From assembly GCF_030463565.1 (NCBI RefSeq), contig NC_134645.1:1867501-1931500 (forward strand): a stretch of 64,000 nucleotides of DNA, written 5' to 3'. The notes under the pieces were generated by a model, which was given only the letters and a program-made list of their open reading frames with translations, searched no databases and was not told the origin of the DNA. Both the position numbers and the translations under genes were made by a program. The DNA comes from Pelecanus crispus. Lineage: Eukaryota > Chordata > Aves > Pelecaniformes > Pelecanidae. Below are positions 23,394-36,300 of the stretch, piece after piece (positions within the stretch are counted from its first letter, which is position 1; each line of letters starts with the position of its first letter).

Positions 23394-26300
23394 ATATGGG
23401 AAACTATTTTTGAGAGAGCTTGACTGAATTCTGCTGTCAGCAGACAATTGCTTGCTGTGTCCACTTTAGCTGACTGAATGTCCTCCTACCTGAGTGCTTG
23501 CTTCCAGCTGCTGCACTGCACTTGCTGCAGCACAGACTAACGCAGTGCTAGCGAAGGGCTGTCTCGCTAGGGCTCGAGGCAGGCAGAATACATTCTCTTG
23601 TCCTTTTCCGCCGCCATCTCTAAAGCAAATTAATGAGAGCAAGTCTAGACCAATTTTTAAAAAACTGCTCAGACAGGCTCTCTCCCCTTGTTTTGTCAGC
23701 ATAATGACTGGTGTTTTATCCTCTGCAAGTAGGCCTTTTGGGGGTCTAAGTCTTCCATAAAGTCAGACTTATGTGAGGGGGACTCATCCAAAAGCCGGTC
23801 TATACCAGCTGAGCTGACTGCTGGGAAAGCAGTTCTGGTTAAATGTGTCCCTTTATGTGCCTGGTAGCACTGTGTTATCAGCAAGTCAACTCAAACTGCT
23901 GCTACTGTGATTTTCATCACTTATTTTTATAAGAAGAATTTGCTGGAGAGCAGCTGCAATCCTGCATTTCTTGATTCCATGCGTATTTACTCTGAAGAGG
24001 CAACTGGTTGATGAGCCAACACCCTCACTGACTATGCCAGGAAGATCACAAGAAACTGCTGCTGTCCCCAAATGATATTCCAAGAGAGGAGTGTGGCAAG
24101 CATGTAACAGCACTCTTGAAGACCAGTGTGTTATGGCTGAACTGCATTGTCTTCAACGAAAAAAAGAATTGTCACGTGAGTTACTGTTTTAATGCCAGAA
24201 AACACTTTGAAACACAACAGATTATACTCTAAGAGCCCAATGTATTTTCTCAGCTATCAGAGCCTGATACACTTGAAATAAGTATAATACTACTACTCTG
24301 CTCTGAGATGTTCAGTTTCTGTGCACTAATAGGAAGCCTGGATTTTCAAGTCTGGAGGGAGGAGCTCCCTAGTTGGTAGTTTCAGAGCAATCTGAGATGT
24401 GAAGGGAATAGGGTTGAGATTATGCAGTGCTAAAATCCTTCCAGAAACCCTTGACAATTATAGTAATTAAGAGAGAGGAAGAAGGGGAGATGTTTCCTTG
24501 AACAGAGGGACAATTTCTTGTCTGCCCTGGTTTGAGGAGGAGGGGCTGCTTGCTCAGGGCTCTTTCTCTTTAGTAATTTATGAAGCAGACTCGTTCTGCA
24601 AGAAACCACAAAGCCAGAAGCAAAGGTGATGCTGACTGGGTGGATCTTGGAGCTCCCAAGGTCTCTGGCATTAAAGGGAGGACAATGGCATTTGGAGAAA
24701 ATAGGGGTTTTTACATTACAGCAAGAACTAGCACGTGCTGGCTTTCTTTCCTCCAGGGTGGGAGGGGGAAGAGAATGGCAGTTGTTGGCTCTTTTTTGCT
24801 CTGTTGGTGGAGAAGAACATAGAAAAAGAATGTCATAATACAGATAGGCACAAATCTTTGAGCAAATCAGTACTCTTGACTCTTCAGGGGGGTCTCTGTC
24901 CAAGTGTTAGCATATAGGAGTGAAAGCCAGAGGCAATAGTTAGTTAACTCATACGTACAATTTTTGGTACATACAGTGTCACTTCTTGTTAAGAGATCAA
25001 ATGGCTGTTGTTATAACCTAACTGCTGCAAGTTTTTTAATTGTGTAGACCATTTTGCATTGAATCAGTAGCCAAATGTGAGTTATGAAACAATGTTTTAA
25101 GATTTACTGTGTATAGCTAAGCTTGCGTAGTAGAAAATAAAAAGCCACATTTGGAACCATGACAGCTATTGCTAAACACTGAGGAGAAGGGTGAAAGGGA
25201 CAATTAGGGAGTTACAGTTTTCTCATTCTTTCTGCAGCAAAAGTTAGAGCTTTCACAGGAGGGGACTGGGGAAATTTAGAATCACTTTTGAGTGTGGTTA
25301 TGTCTACCTTTACCTGAAGGATCCTGAAGCCTGTGACACTCTTCTGTGTGTCATGTTGTCTGACTTGGTGACCTAAACATGTGCTGAACACAAATAATAC
25401 GTACCCTTGTGGCAGAAGTCTTTTGGGCTCTTCTAGGAAGGATCTTGGCTCTCTTGCCTGTTTGATGTTGGCCATGTGTCAAGGCAGATGGAAGTGGCCT
25501 GTAACAGAATGCTGCGATCATCCACCCATGTCCAAGGAAGGAGAATGCTCTGAAATGCAAGCCCTTCCCCTTGGCAACACCAGTTTGCTGGTCCTAATAT
25601 GACCCTGGTCACTGCTCCGTGGCTTTGATCAGTGATTTTCGGCTTTGTGGGAGCCCTTAAATAGACTTTGTATCCCTGGAGACTGCAGACTGTACTAAAC
25701 TGGTAGTGCTGGAGCCCCACTTGGGAGACTTGTGGAAAGCTTCTGTGGAGTACAGACAGAGAATATTGGGGGGAATCTGTTTCATTGTGTTAGCCAAGCT
25801 GCGGAGCAAGCATCATTAAGTTCCAAGTGGCTTATCCAAGCACTGTTTCCCATTGAGAAAGTTAAGATAGTCAGCTTTATTATGAAAGAATCAAAATAAT
25901 CAACTGAAAGCAACAGCATTTCCACAATTAATAGTTGGATCCGGGTCTGTGCTCCGTCTGTTGGTGTGAAGCAGCTTGAGCAGTCCTGCTCTCCATGGCG
26001 TGGTCTCTGGGCAGCACAGGCTTGCTGTGGGAGCTCCGTTCCCCGACAGTGTGGGGGCATGGCAGGGGCAAGGGGTTATGACTGATCCTGGTGATTTTCA
26101 GCTACTGTGACAGCAGGCTGGGGCCACAGCAGACTGGTACAATCGACTCTAAATTGCACCCGGAGACCCGACTGAGCAGTCCCGGGACCGAGAGCGAGTA
26201 AAGGGCACCCTTGTGCCCTTTACCCCCTCAGCTACAGCTGAGCAATGCCTAACACAGCTGAACGTCTGGCCCTCCCAGACAGATACAATAACTAGTCTAT

Positions 26301-29300
26301 GAGAATGTTCATACCAATTAAATCTTATCATCAAATCATTCTGTTCCATCACTCCACTTAATTAGCCGTGGTCTTTGGTATTTCAGCAATGCTATACCAT
26401 GCCAAAAAATGAAAGTCGTCTTTGTGTGGTACACACCCAACAACTGCCTGTCTGCCAGCTAGAGTCAGATCAACAAATATTTTTCCTGTGCTAGAGCACT
26501 ATCTGCTGGGAAATGTAATTGTCCACTTCTGGTTTTTCAAACCAAAATGAGTTAGAGGCCATGGTCTCTTCATCTGGGCGGTCAGCTTTTATTATAGGAA
26601 AAGCAAGCTGGTTTCTCATCAGCTGTCTTGTGGGTTTTGTGTGACTCATCACAGTTTATATTCACAACTAAAACACAGTTCCTCGAGAGTTATTTGTTCA
26701 TCTGGCCTTTCTGTTTACAAAAGATAAATGCAGAAAGACTGTAAAGGAAGGCAAATTAACTACTAGTTAGCAGGCAGGAGCAGTGGATGAGAGCTACTGC
26801 CTAGGTCCTTGTCTGCAGCAGGGGCCGTTGGCTTTATGAATGTATATTAGGTGAGGGTCTGACCTACTTTCATTTTATATGATTGAAAATATCCAAACCC
26901 AGGCAGATCATCACACCCTGCTTTTAGCAAGAAAAGGCCTGATTTCACCACCTGTGCTCTAAATGACTGGTGTGGGGTTGGTTTTGGTTTTTTTCTCCTT
27001 TCATTTGAGCAGCTCTTGTGAGTAAGTGTGGATGAAGAGCTCTATGGTCTGCAGAATCCAGCCTGGAAGAGCTCATCAACAAATGGCAGTGAGGGGATGC
27101 CTGAGGAATGAGTTCTCAAAACGGTATAAGGGTTAGTTCCCTGATACCCACTGAAGTTGAGACCCATTTTCTCTGCCAGCGAGAAAGTGGGTACCAACCT
27201 ACCTGTGACAAGAAATCAGCTTATTCAGTGGAAATATAGTCTATTTTAATAGCATCACAACAAATCTGTGCTATGCTATCTGAGGCATTTGTCATATGTG
27301 ACAAGGCACTCAGCCTATTTTTGTCAGGCAGCAAATCCTTTTTCCTATTCTACTTGGGGCTAAGTCCCATCCTTAGATATGAGCTCACTCCTCTCTTTCA
27401 CTTACATGGAAATGTTGGGCATACGGCTGAAGGTAGAATTTGGCTGCGATCTGAATAGATGACATCTGTAATCTTCTTGCAGATAGGGGACCCAAGGGAC
27501 ACAAACAGGTGCTGATAAACATCTAGCCTGCATAGATGCATTTGTAAATCCTACCTGGCACTTGTCTGCATCTTCAAGTGCCTAAATACATTTGAAAATC
27601 TGCCTTCGAGAGACTTGTGTGTGTTCTTGCAGGGAGGCCAAACAGAGGTGGGAATTGAGTCTGTCTTGATTGCCCATATAGGACCTTAATCATCTTAATA
27701 GCCTTTCTCTTGCCAAAAAGCCCTGTTGATGGTTTCTGTCTGCTGTATGTTACAGCTGGATGTGCTTCTGCCTACTTTTCCTTCATGTGAAAGGCTCTCG
27801 CTTTCTATAATGCATAGAAGTAATTTCAGAATTTACATTAACATGAAATAGTCCTATCACCAGTAGACTTCAAACATTCACGTGAACCCCTAGCTTTAGT
27901 GAAAGCAATGGAAAAATACACATTCACCTCTGTTGTGCTGCAATTTCATTTTCAGTTTATGTGCCTGTTCCTGGGACACTTAAGGCCTCTGCCCAGCGTA
28001 ACTCCAAAAATACATCCAAAAGTACCACCATCACTAGTATTTACTGATTTTAAAAACCAGACCTCTCCTGTCTCTTCACTTACACCGGCAGTTCTTTAGG
28101 AAGTTGTTTGCATTTGTTTCCTGGCACTATTTCTTTGAGCCTAGAAAACTGTTTGAGCCAGACTTTCCTTACGTTCTCAGCAGGAATTTGCCTTCCTGAT
28201 CTCTCTCTCCAGATCAGCCGTGTGGGTTCAACAAAAATCCTCTTGATTTTTTTTTCCTTGTGTTGCAGGCCGCCTGCCATTGCGACTTCATTGAGACAGA
28301 CAGGCTGTTACTGGTGTCAAAGCATGTAATCTATGGTCAAATATTCACTATTAAACCTTTCCCCTCACTTTTCTTGCTGAGAGTACCAATGTGTGGAGAT
28401 TTTCTGGAGTCCCAGGGGTGATTAGCAGCCAGCACAGCCTTACTGTGCAGGTATAATTTCAAGATTTAGCTGCTTTTGCATTGAAGTGAGCAACATCAGT
28501 GCTGGTGTATGAAACACAACCTTGTACAGAGAAGGAATCAAGCTCAGTCGGGACGCAGCATGGCTCAGACAAGCTATCGCCATGCAGAGGCTCTCTTGCT
28601 TTCTGGGGTGTGTAAATATCTTTCCTACCCTTTGCACAAGGCTCTAGGGATCTTCTATTGGATAATAAGTTTAAGTCCAAATAACAAACCAGTTTGGATG
28701 ATTGATGGGGGATGTTGTGCACACACCCAGAATATGTCATTTCCAATCAAAAGGAAAGCAATTGTTTCCATATGTTGGCACATTTGTGATCTTGGTGTTG
28801 AGCCAGTTGTCTGGCTGCGATCAGGCAGCAGCATCTAACAGTGATGGAAGATTATACCTTGGAAGTGGGGTGCTAACTTTAGGCTGTATTCCTTAAAAGG
28901 ATATAAACTCTGAACACTTATCCAGGATGTAATTTATGGTTCCAGTATGTTTTGACTTTACATAGATGAAAAAATAGTCCTTTTGGGTATGCATATATGC
29001 ATAAAAATTCCTTCCTGCTCAGCGCCCCCCTGCCAAAGGAATCCAATAAAACAATAGCTGGTGCCGGTTTATGCGCTAACTTGGCTGCACGGGCTATTGC
29101 CTGCTGAGGCTTATAAGGATTCCCCCTCTTTTTAACCCAACTCCTTAGAGGTATTTTAACAGCTAGATCTAGTTTTGTTAAGTTGCTCAGCTGGAGTGCA
29201 GGCTCTTTGAACAGATTTTTAGAGATGCCCTGCACCTACCAAAGCCATCTGTTTTGTGGGGTTTTCTTTTTGTAAAGTGTCAAAGTAGTTGCATATTGCT

Positions 29301-29523
29301 TCACAAATAGATTAATATAACTTTCAAATTTCCATACCAAGGCCCTACTGACTTGTGCTGCATCAAGCACAGTTTTATACCCCAGGGAGGTGATCAGCTA
29401 AAGGCTGCTGGAAGAAGAGGGTATTTCTAACATATGAAGAAGCCACCACTTTAAAATATTCGGCAAGTTCCCCAGTTATCTACAATTCCCTGAACCACCA
29501 ATACTGGGGCAAAGCTGCCTGAT
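23394..29523. other. Non-coding stretch, nothing firmly identifiable
   Basis: The longest open frame (24430-24903, minus, 157 codons) is low in known motifs and overlaps open frames on the opposite strand; I treat it as chance. A minus-strand 59-base segment at about 25316-25374 has splice-like ends and is open in two frames, but is too short to judge. A plus-strand AG after TTTTTCCTTGTGTTGCAG at about 28269 precedes an open frame of roughly 50 codons without a clear donor. Text near 27150-27180 (CACTGAAGTTGAGACCCATT) may be an ancient repeat remnant. Confidence 0.5.
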
Positions 29524-29951
29524 CATAGAATTGTTTAGTTGGAAAAGACCTTTAAGATCACCCAGTCCAACCATTAACCTAGTACTGCCAAGTCCACCAC
29601 TAAACCATATCCCTAAGCACCCACACCTACTTATCTTTTAAATACCTCCAAGGATGGGGACTCCACCACCTCTCTGGGCAGCCTGTTCCAGTGTTTGACA
29701 ACCCTTTCGGTGAAGAAGCTTTTCCTAGTATCCAACCTAAACCTCCTCTGGTGCAGCTTGAGCCCATTTCCTCTTGTCCTATCGCTTGTTACTTGGGAGA
29801 AGAGACCAACACTCACCTCACTACAACCTCCTTTCAGGTAGTTGTAGAGAGAGATAAGGTCTCCCCTTGGCCTCCTCTTCTCCAGGCTGAACAACCCCAG
29901 TTCCCTCAGTTGCTCCTCACAAGACTTTTGCTCTAGACTCTTCACGAGCTT
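29524..29951 (-). mobile_element. CR1 LINE retrotransposon, 5'-truncated
   Basis: On the minus strand this is the 3' end of a chicken-repeat-1 (CR1) LINE, the dominant avian retrotransposon. The tail, read on the plus strand from 29524 as TCATAGAATTGTTTAGTTGG, is the reverse complement of the conserved CR1 3' region. Upstream on the minus strand an uninterrupted frame runs from the truncation point near 29951 to a stop at 29631-29633. It encodes the C-terminal end of ORF2 (reverse-transcriptase polyprotein), with the family motifs [21 protein letters not shown] and [19 protein letters not shown]. Most of ORF2 and all of ORF1 are absent, so the copy cannot move. The roughly 107 codons still in frame suggest a fairly young insertion. 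CR1 copies normally lack clear target-site duplications, and I saw none. Confidence 0.95.
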
Positions 29952-32900
29952 ATTATGGTCCAGCCAACGAAGGATCGCTGCATCCTTTCAGAAGCATCAG
30001 CAGCAGCAATACAAAACCTGCAGTGGATGTTGCATGTGTATTTTGTGACCCCATTTGAAAACCACACAGGCAGCTTGTTAGAGACACACAGACTTCTTTC
30101 TGTGTCGCAGCCAGGCCAGTCCTTTGGGATAATCTCAGTATGGAGTTTTAAAAAATGCATTCTTTCACTCCCTAAGTTATGAGCAACTGTCAACCTTTTA
30201 ATTCTGCAGCCAAAAAACCTTTGCAACCGTGAGGCACAGTGGGCAGAATCATTCAAATCACTGCAGCAATGCTGATTCCTCTAGCTGAGAATAATGAATG
30301 TATCAAATCACTCTCCAACATACATTAAATTTAGGGAAATTCCATTTTAACTCTAGAAATGTTTGCAGTAATATTATTGGAGTGTCATGGGGATGTGTAT
30401 TGACCACCCTTATGATCCTCATCATGCAAGACTTGTACGTGTATGGAGTGAAATGTCAGAAAGCTGAAAGACAAGTATTCACGTTTCTTCCTAAGATGAC
30501 TTGCAGTGTTGTGAAAGGAAAGCAGAGTGCCAGATTTGTTGTTCTTTTCAGGCATGTGCATGGTTTTTTTAGCTATTTATTGGAAATATTAACTTATTAA
30601 GGCTCTCTACTGGAATATTTACATAATATATTATGAATAGATTGCTGATGCCTAAAATGCTACTGAGAGAAATCAACTAATGTCTTTTTATGGAAGATTA
30701 ATTTGAGAAACTAATGTGCTGAAATGTATTGGGATAGGTAATGTATTCAAAAGCTAACAAAACTTATTTGGAGTAATTTAAGAAAATAGTTTTGATCTGT
30801 GCAGGTGTTCAGACACCAAGGAAAAAATCCTTGCTGCTTTTATGTGAACCACATGCACGCTCCAAATTTCAGCAATGGCATTATTCACATGCGGTTTTGA
30901 GCAATTCAGTTTCTACCTTGTCTCTAAAGAATGGCATTTTCCATGCAGCAAAAACAGAGTCTGATAGCAATTTTGTACACACAGCTACTGCCGTGGTTGA
31001 TGTGAATGTGCTTGTTACCTCTGTATTTCAATATGAAAATTGGGAACTAGAATTCCCATCTAATTTTATTTTTCGCTTATAAGGTCTTCCTCAATTGTAT
31101 ATCTAGATTCAGTCATTAATCACTGTCATCAGGAATCAGATAGGCAATTTATGGTTCTACCAAAGTAAAGGCTTCCTTCCCTATACAGATAAAGGAGTAT
31201 GAATTCTAAATGTGTACGGCTCCTGCACAGGAAGTTGTCACTAGCTCCAGGCATGCTCCAAGCTTGTAGGGCTCCATGAACAGCTACAAATCTAGATGCA
31301 TGTGCACTTCTGTAGGAACTTCAAAAGTTATATTTGCACTTCCAGACTGTAACTAAGTATTATTATTCCCCTTCTGTGGCTAGTGAAACCCAGGTGTGAG
31401 CTTTTCCGTATCATTGCCCAGGATTGCTCCAGAATTGCCGAGTAGAAGACGAGCGGCCCAAAACTGCTGGCACTGTACTTGAACGTAGATCTGCTCTATC
31501 TTCGGAATCATGGTAGTACTAATTAACCACTTCCAGCATATTAATGGTCTTCAGTATATTTCTCAATCCTAGCCATGTGCTAATCTAGCAAGCTGCTCCA
31601 TGTTAATTCCAGCCTCGCTGAGGTGACCAGTTTGCAAAAAGACTGGGGGATTCATTTCACTTTGTGGTCTGCATAGGCGTTCCCTCTTAGCCCGCTATGC
31701 CTGGCAGCCAAGCACTTAAGCGCAGGCTTGTCAGTTATGTTGACCTTGAAGAACTCGTACTGTTGGCCCCTGTTTCCCTATCTTCTCGGTAGCGTATCTT
31801 GTTTCCTCTGCTATTACTCTAACAAAGAACTTTAGGTTATCAGACTTAAAGACTTACATACCTGATCTGGCCTTTGCTGCTATATGGGGCCCCTGGACCA
31901 CTATTTCTGTATGACGGTGCATGTTACCAAAATAAATGTCCTTAAATTAGTCGGTTCAGTTACTAGGAGCAGTCTGGCCATAGCAGCAGAGAGCTTGATA
32001 TAGGCTAATAATGATTCTTTGATGTGGTTTTTTGGAGAAAACTTGCCGTATTGAAGTTAATTATCTAGTTACCTAGTTAATAGAAGATACCTCTCAACAT
32101 ATTAATGGAATATCATTGTTGTCATACATATTTTTCAACAAGAATGGGGTCTTTCAGCAGTTACACGTCTTGGTCCAGCAACAGCATAGCAATAAATCAG
32201 CATTTGTTCATGTGCTGCTAGTTGCATCCTAGGGATGCCAACAGTAAATTTACTCTATTCCAGCTCTGCTCCCACATTCAGGGTTTATTTGAGGGTTTTG
32301 TGTCCTAGTTACTCTAACAACTTAGCTGTGCTACCACTGTGCAAATAGAAGTACGGTGGCGTACGTTTGAACAGTGATTAGTGAGACAGCCTGACCCACT
32401 TGAAGTGCTTTAAGCAGCTGTGCTTTTCTGAAAGTTTTGAGCGCTTGTCCACTAGTGCATCTGGTCTTATGCCATGTCTCAAGCTGAAAATTCAAAATTG
32501 CTGGTCTTTTTTGAGAATTTGATACAGAGTATTTAAATTGTGCTTGACATTTGTTTTCTTCCTTTTCTTCCGGGATGCATCATGGTTCAGTGTAATAGAT
32601 CATTCTGTGTTTCATTAAATATTAAGAGTGAAAATTATTCATGTTTATTTAGAGGACAGTACTGTTGTGTTAGTGGATGGGAAATTGCCTGGAAGACTGC
32701 TGATAAAGGTGTAGTGGCAACTGGTACACAGTCATTGATGGTGCAGCTTCTGAAGTGTCCTGCAGAGGGGACGGGTAATGTGAAGAGGTAAAATGTGCAT
32801 GGGAAGACAAAAAGAAAGATACTGTAAGAAATATTCATGTACCTGCTAAGTGATCTGACAGGCTTTTTCTGTCCTGCGCTTATCACACTGAAACTCTTTT

Positions 32901-33208
32901 CCAAAATCTGCCAGGCTGGCCTTTGTCCTGACCCCAGTAAAACCACTGCTCTGAAGCCACTTCAAGCAATGCTGCCCCTCAACAAAACCTTGCATTGCCA
33001 TGACACGTGCAAGCGCAGCTGAGTATCCAACTCGTGGTGCCCACTTCCCCTTGCGGTAAGTGGTGTGGTTTCACTTGTCTGGCAAGGCAACTTGAGCAGT
33101 TCCAGAAAAGCTGCTATCGCTTATCTTTGGTGCAGCGTGTAGCATGTTTGTGTGGGCTACCTCGGATCATGTAGTACAAGTGCTCCCTAACAGTATTATA
33201 TTTTTCAG
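29952..33208. other. Non-coding stretch, nothing identifiable
   Basis: Mostly AT-rich sequence. Open frames at 30298-30600 and 30792-31082 (+) and 29942-30256 (-, abutting the CR1 truncation point) show no recognisable domains or paired splice sites. The stretch ends in the TATTATATTTTTCAG acceptor of the next exon. Confidence 0.55.
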
Positions 33209-33324
33209 TTCCACTTGCAACTCCTAGAACATCCAAAGGTCTTCCAGAGATGTTACAGGAACGGACCTCTTTTAGCCATCAGTACAATGCCAGAGGTTCT
33301 GCTAATGAACCCATCCGAGGAAAG
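33209..33324 (+). CDS. Probable internal coding exon of an unidentified gene
   Basis: The exon follows a good acceptor (TATTATATTTTTCAG) and ends at a near-perfect donor (GGAAAG before GTAAGA). It is 116 bases long: two bases complete a codon begun in the previous exon, then 38 full codons end in phase 0. The peptide starts PLATPRTSKGLPEMLQERTS and continues into SFSHQYNARG and EPIRGK. Another frame is closed by an early TAG. The composition is that of an ordinary soluble protein segment: balanced charges, no low complexity, no long hydrophobic run. That distinguishes it from most chance frames here. I recognise neither the family nor a catalytic motif. Neighbouring exons must lie many kilobases away, which fits long introns. 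Confidence 0.6.
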
Positions 33325-36300
33325 GTAAGACAATGTGCATCCTGTATGATTAACAGCATCCAGGAAGGTGGAGGAGTATGTTTATCCCAGAACTTCCAAC
33401 TATCTGTTTAATATGAAGATTTGCTGTCAGATGATTTAGAATTGCTAGCAGTTAATATTAATGACATGCTCTTTTGTATTACTTGTACGTGCTCCATTTT
33501 GTGTTTGTGTGTGTTGTAGCACCCAGGCTTCCTGTAGTTTTGATAAACGATAACCTAATCATAAATCACATGATTTGGATTTCTAAAGAGTCTGTTTATG
33601 CCGTGATTTCACTGAACCCAACTGTCTTTGTGCATGAAAAAGCTGGAATGAGTAAGATTAGAACACGGGCTAATGCAAAAGGGTCTGTTTTGATACAGAC
33701 CCGTAACTTTTGCCAGGCCTTGGCTCTTAAGATTGTGTATGGTTATGCATTTCTTATAAATCAGTAACTTAGTATAAATAGGGGACTGATCCACAGACTC
33801 TGATAGGCTTCAAAAAGATCCAAAGTACAGGATTCGGTTGTGAAAAATATTTTGAGAAATGCAGGGTATGTTTCTACCTTTGTTTATTTAAGGAAAAAAA
33901 AGAAAAATCTTGGGTGACCCTGATGAGCAAAATCATTCGGGATGCAGTCATAAATCTCCTGGCCTACAAAAGCAGCAGTTCAGAATTGTATCCATAGCAA
34001 CCCATGTAGCAAGAAATGAAATCTGATATGAATAGTCTCGTACAGAAGAACCGTATGCAAGTCACACACTCTCTGAGGCAGAGTGGTTGGGAAACAGAGA
34101 AAATAAGATGCATTTTCTTTTACTTGTTGCTTCTTTCCAAGTATTCCTGCCGTGCCCCATTTCGTGAATAAAATGGGCTGACAAACCAGCCATTATTCCA
34201 TTGCCTTCAGCTATGCGGACCTAGGCCAATGGCCAGTAGAGAGGCCGAGAAACAAGTGTAAGCTTTGCCAGCACTTGAGCTAATAAATGAACTCAGCTCA
34301 CAGCTGCATCTACGAGCTGCTTATGTTCCCCTGGTTAATGTCAACCTTGTTTCCCCTTCCAGCGACATGGAGCTTTTGTGTGTGCAGAGATAAAACCAGC
34401 AAGTGGTCGATAGTTCCTAAGGGAACAGAAATATTCCTGAGTGCTAGAGGGTCATGTTCACTGGAACAGCCAAAACCAGAGAAAGGAAACTCAGTGAAAA
34501 GCCGAATGACCTCACCCAGTCTCTTCCTGCAGAATTCCTAGGAGACAGTAGGCTCTGAAAATCACTTATCAAAACCAGACGTCAGAGAAATAGCCAAGGC
34601 ATACCCCAGAATTCCTGTGAGAGGACACAAAAGTTCAGGCATTTCTCAGACAACTGAAGTGGATGTTGGCTGCCCTGCTGGGGAGGAGCCCTTTACATCC
34701 TACAATGAAACGGCCTTCCATAGAGGAGTGGGGGGATTACCTACTGTACATAAAAACATGCAGATGCCGATAGCACCATCAGCAACTGAAACAAAAAGAG
34801 CCTGGAGTCACTGTTAGGCCCGTGCATTTGCTTATTCTAATATCAATAACACCAAACACAAGCTGACACCAGTGAATTGTTGGAAGGAACACAATAGTCC
34901 TTTGACGGACTAACAGCTGCACCATGCTTTGATGTCTCTAGAAAACTGTATGTTTATCAGAACCTCTTTTTAATGGTGAAATTTCACTGCCTTCCCTGGA
35001 GCATCAGCCTCTTGATTCTTTCTATACGTTCTGTAAGGTGGTTTTTAAGTTAATTAACACTTTCAGAGCTGGCTAAAGTCACTGATTCATGAAAAGTACT
35101 TAATTTTTCAAACCACTTATACTTTTCCTTTTTTTTTTTTGCTGATTGCTAGGTGTTTTACGTAAATGTTTTTTATTTACACCATCTCTTTGGATGCTGT
35201 AGTGTGAAACGTAATTTTGCATGCCATGTGGTGTCAGCTTGTGATAAATGGAAGCCATTGTTGCTTCCGTAGAAAACAATGACAGCCAAGAGAGACAATT
35301 TGCTGCAGTCCACAGGAATGCAAAAATAGTATGTCACTGCTCTCTACAGCTAATGAAGACAAACCCTTGGAGCAAGCCCTTTTGAGGGAGAAGAGAATGC
35401 TTTTGCGTAAGATTTAAGTCTATAATTTTTTTTTTTCATATTAGAGCACATTAAACAAGAAAACAGCTAATTTACTCTAGGTTTTCCCTCCATACTAAAG
35501 AAAACAATTGTTCAAATGCTGAAGGATGAGTTTTATTAAGAATATTTCTCCAGTATTTTTCCCCTGGACTTTTCACTGGTATTCCCAACAGATTTTTTTT
35601 TTCCCCCCCTGTGTTCTTGTGTCAGAGAGACTCAACATTTGAACTCAAATATTTAACTTGCAGCTTTTCATAAAACAGACAAGAGCAAGTTATTACCTGC
35701 AGTACTCAAACTGGCTCCTCTTACATGCTGGAGGAGTTTATGTATGCACTTTGCTGCAGTGAAAGTAATGAAGAATCAACTGTCAACTTTCTACTTCAAG
35801 GCAGACATACTTGTCCTAACTATATATAATCCTACTAGACTTACATGTTTTGTGAATTTTTCTCTCAAAGACTGGTAGCAACATGGGAAAATAATTCTTG
35901 AAAATTTTGTGGAAAATTATTTGAGATAGTGTTTACTTAGTGCTTTAGATCGTGTGTTATAACCGAAATGAACACACATGCTGTGATAATTCTTTGTTTT
36001 TCTTCAGTTAACAGAAAAATGTATGAAACTGCTCTAATTTAGGATTCCATTGTACAAAGTCAGCTTCCATTGGTATCAAAAACTGCACTAGTTTACTAGC
36101 TCCACCTCTTCTGTTTCTACCATTGTTGCCATATTAATAATAAATTGGCGTTTGTAGGTCCTTCCAAAATGATCAGATCTGTATCTGTTGTAATCTAGTG
36201 GGGATTTTCCTGATCCTGTGCATTACAACTTTTCATTTCTCGTAATGAGCTGTAAGTTTTTAAAGTAACTTGACAAAGTATGGGGAGTGGGAGTAGAAGA

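Noticed and set aside
24430..24903. Longest open frame of the window (157 codons, minus)
   Set aside because: No domain, no splice context, overlaps open frames on the plus strand; compatible with chance in 64 kb read in six frames.
25316..25374. 59-base minus-strand segment with splice-like ends
   Set aside because: Two frames are open, the donor (GTAAAG) is weak and there is no family match.
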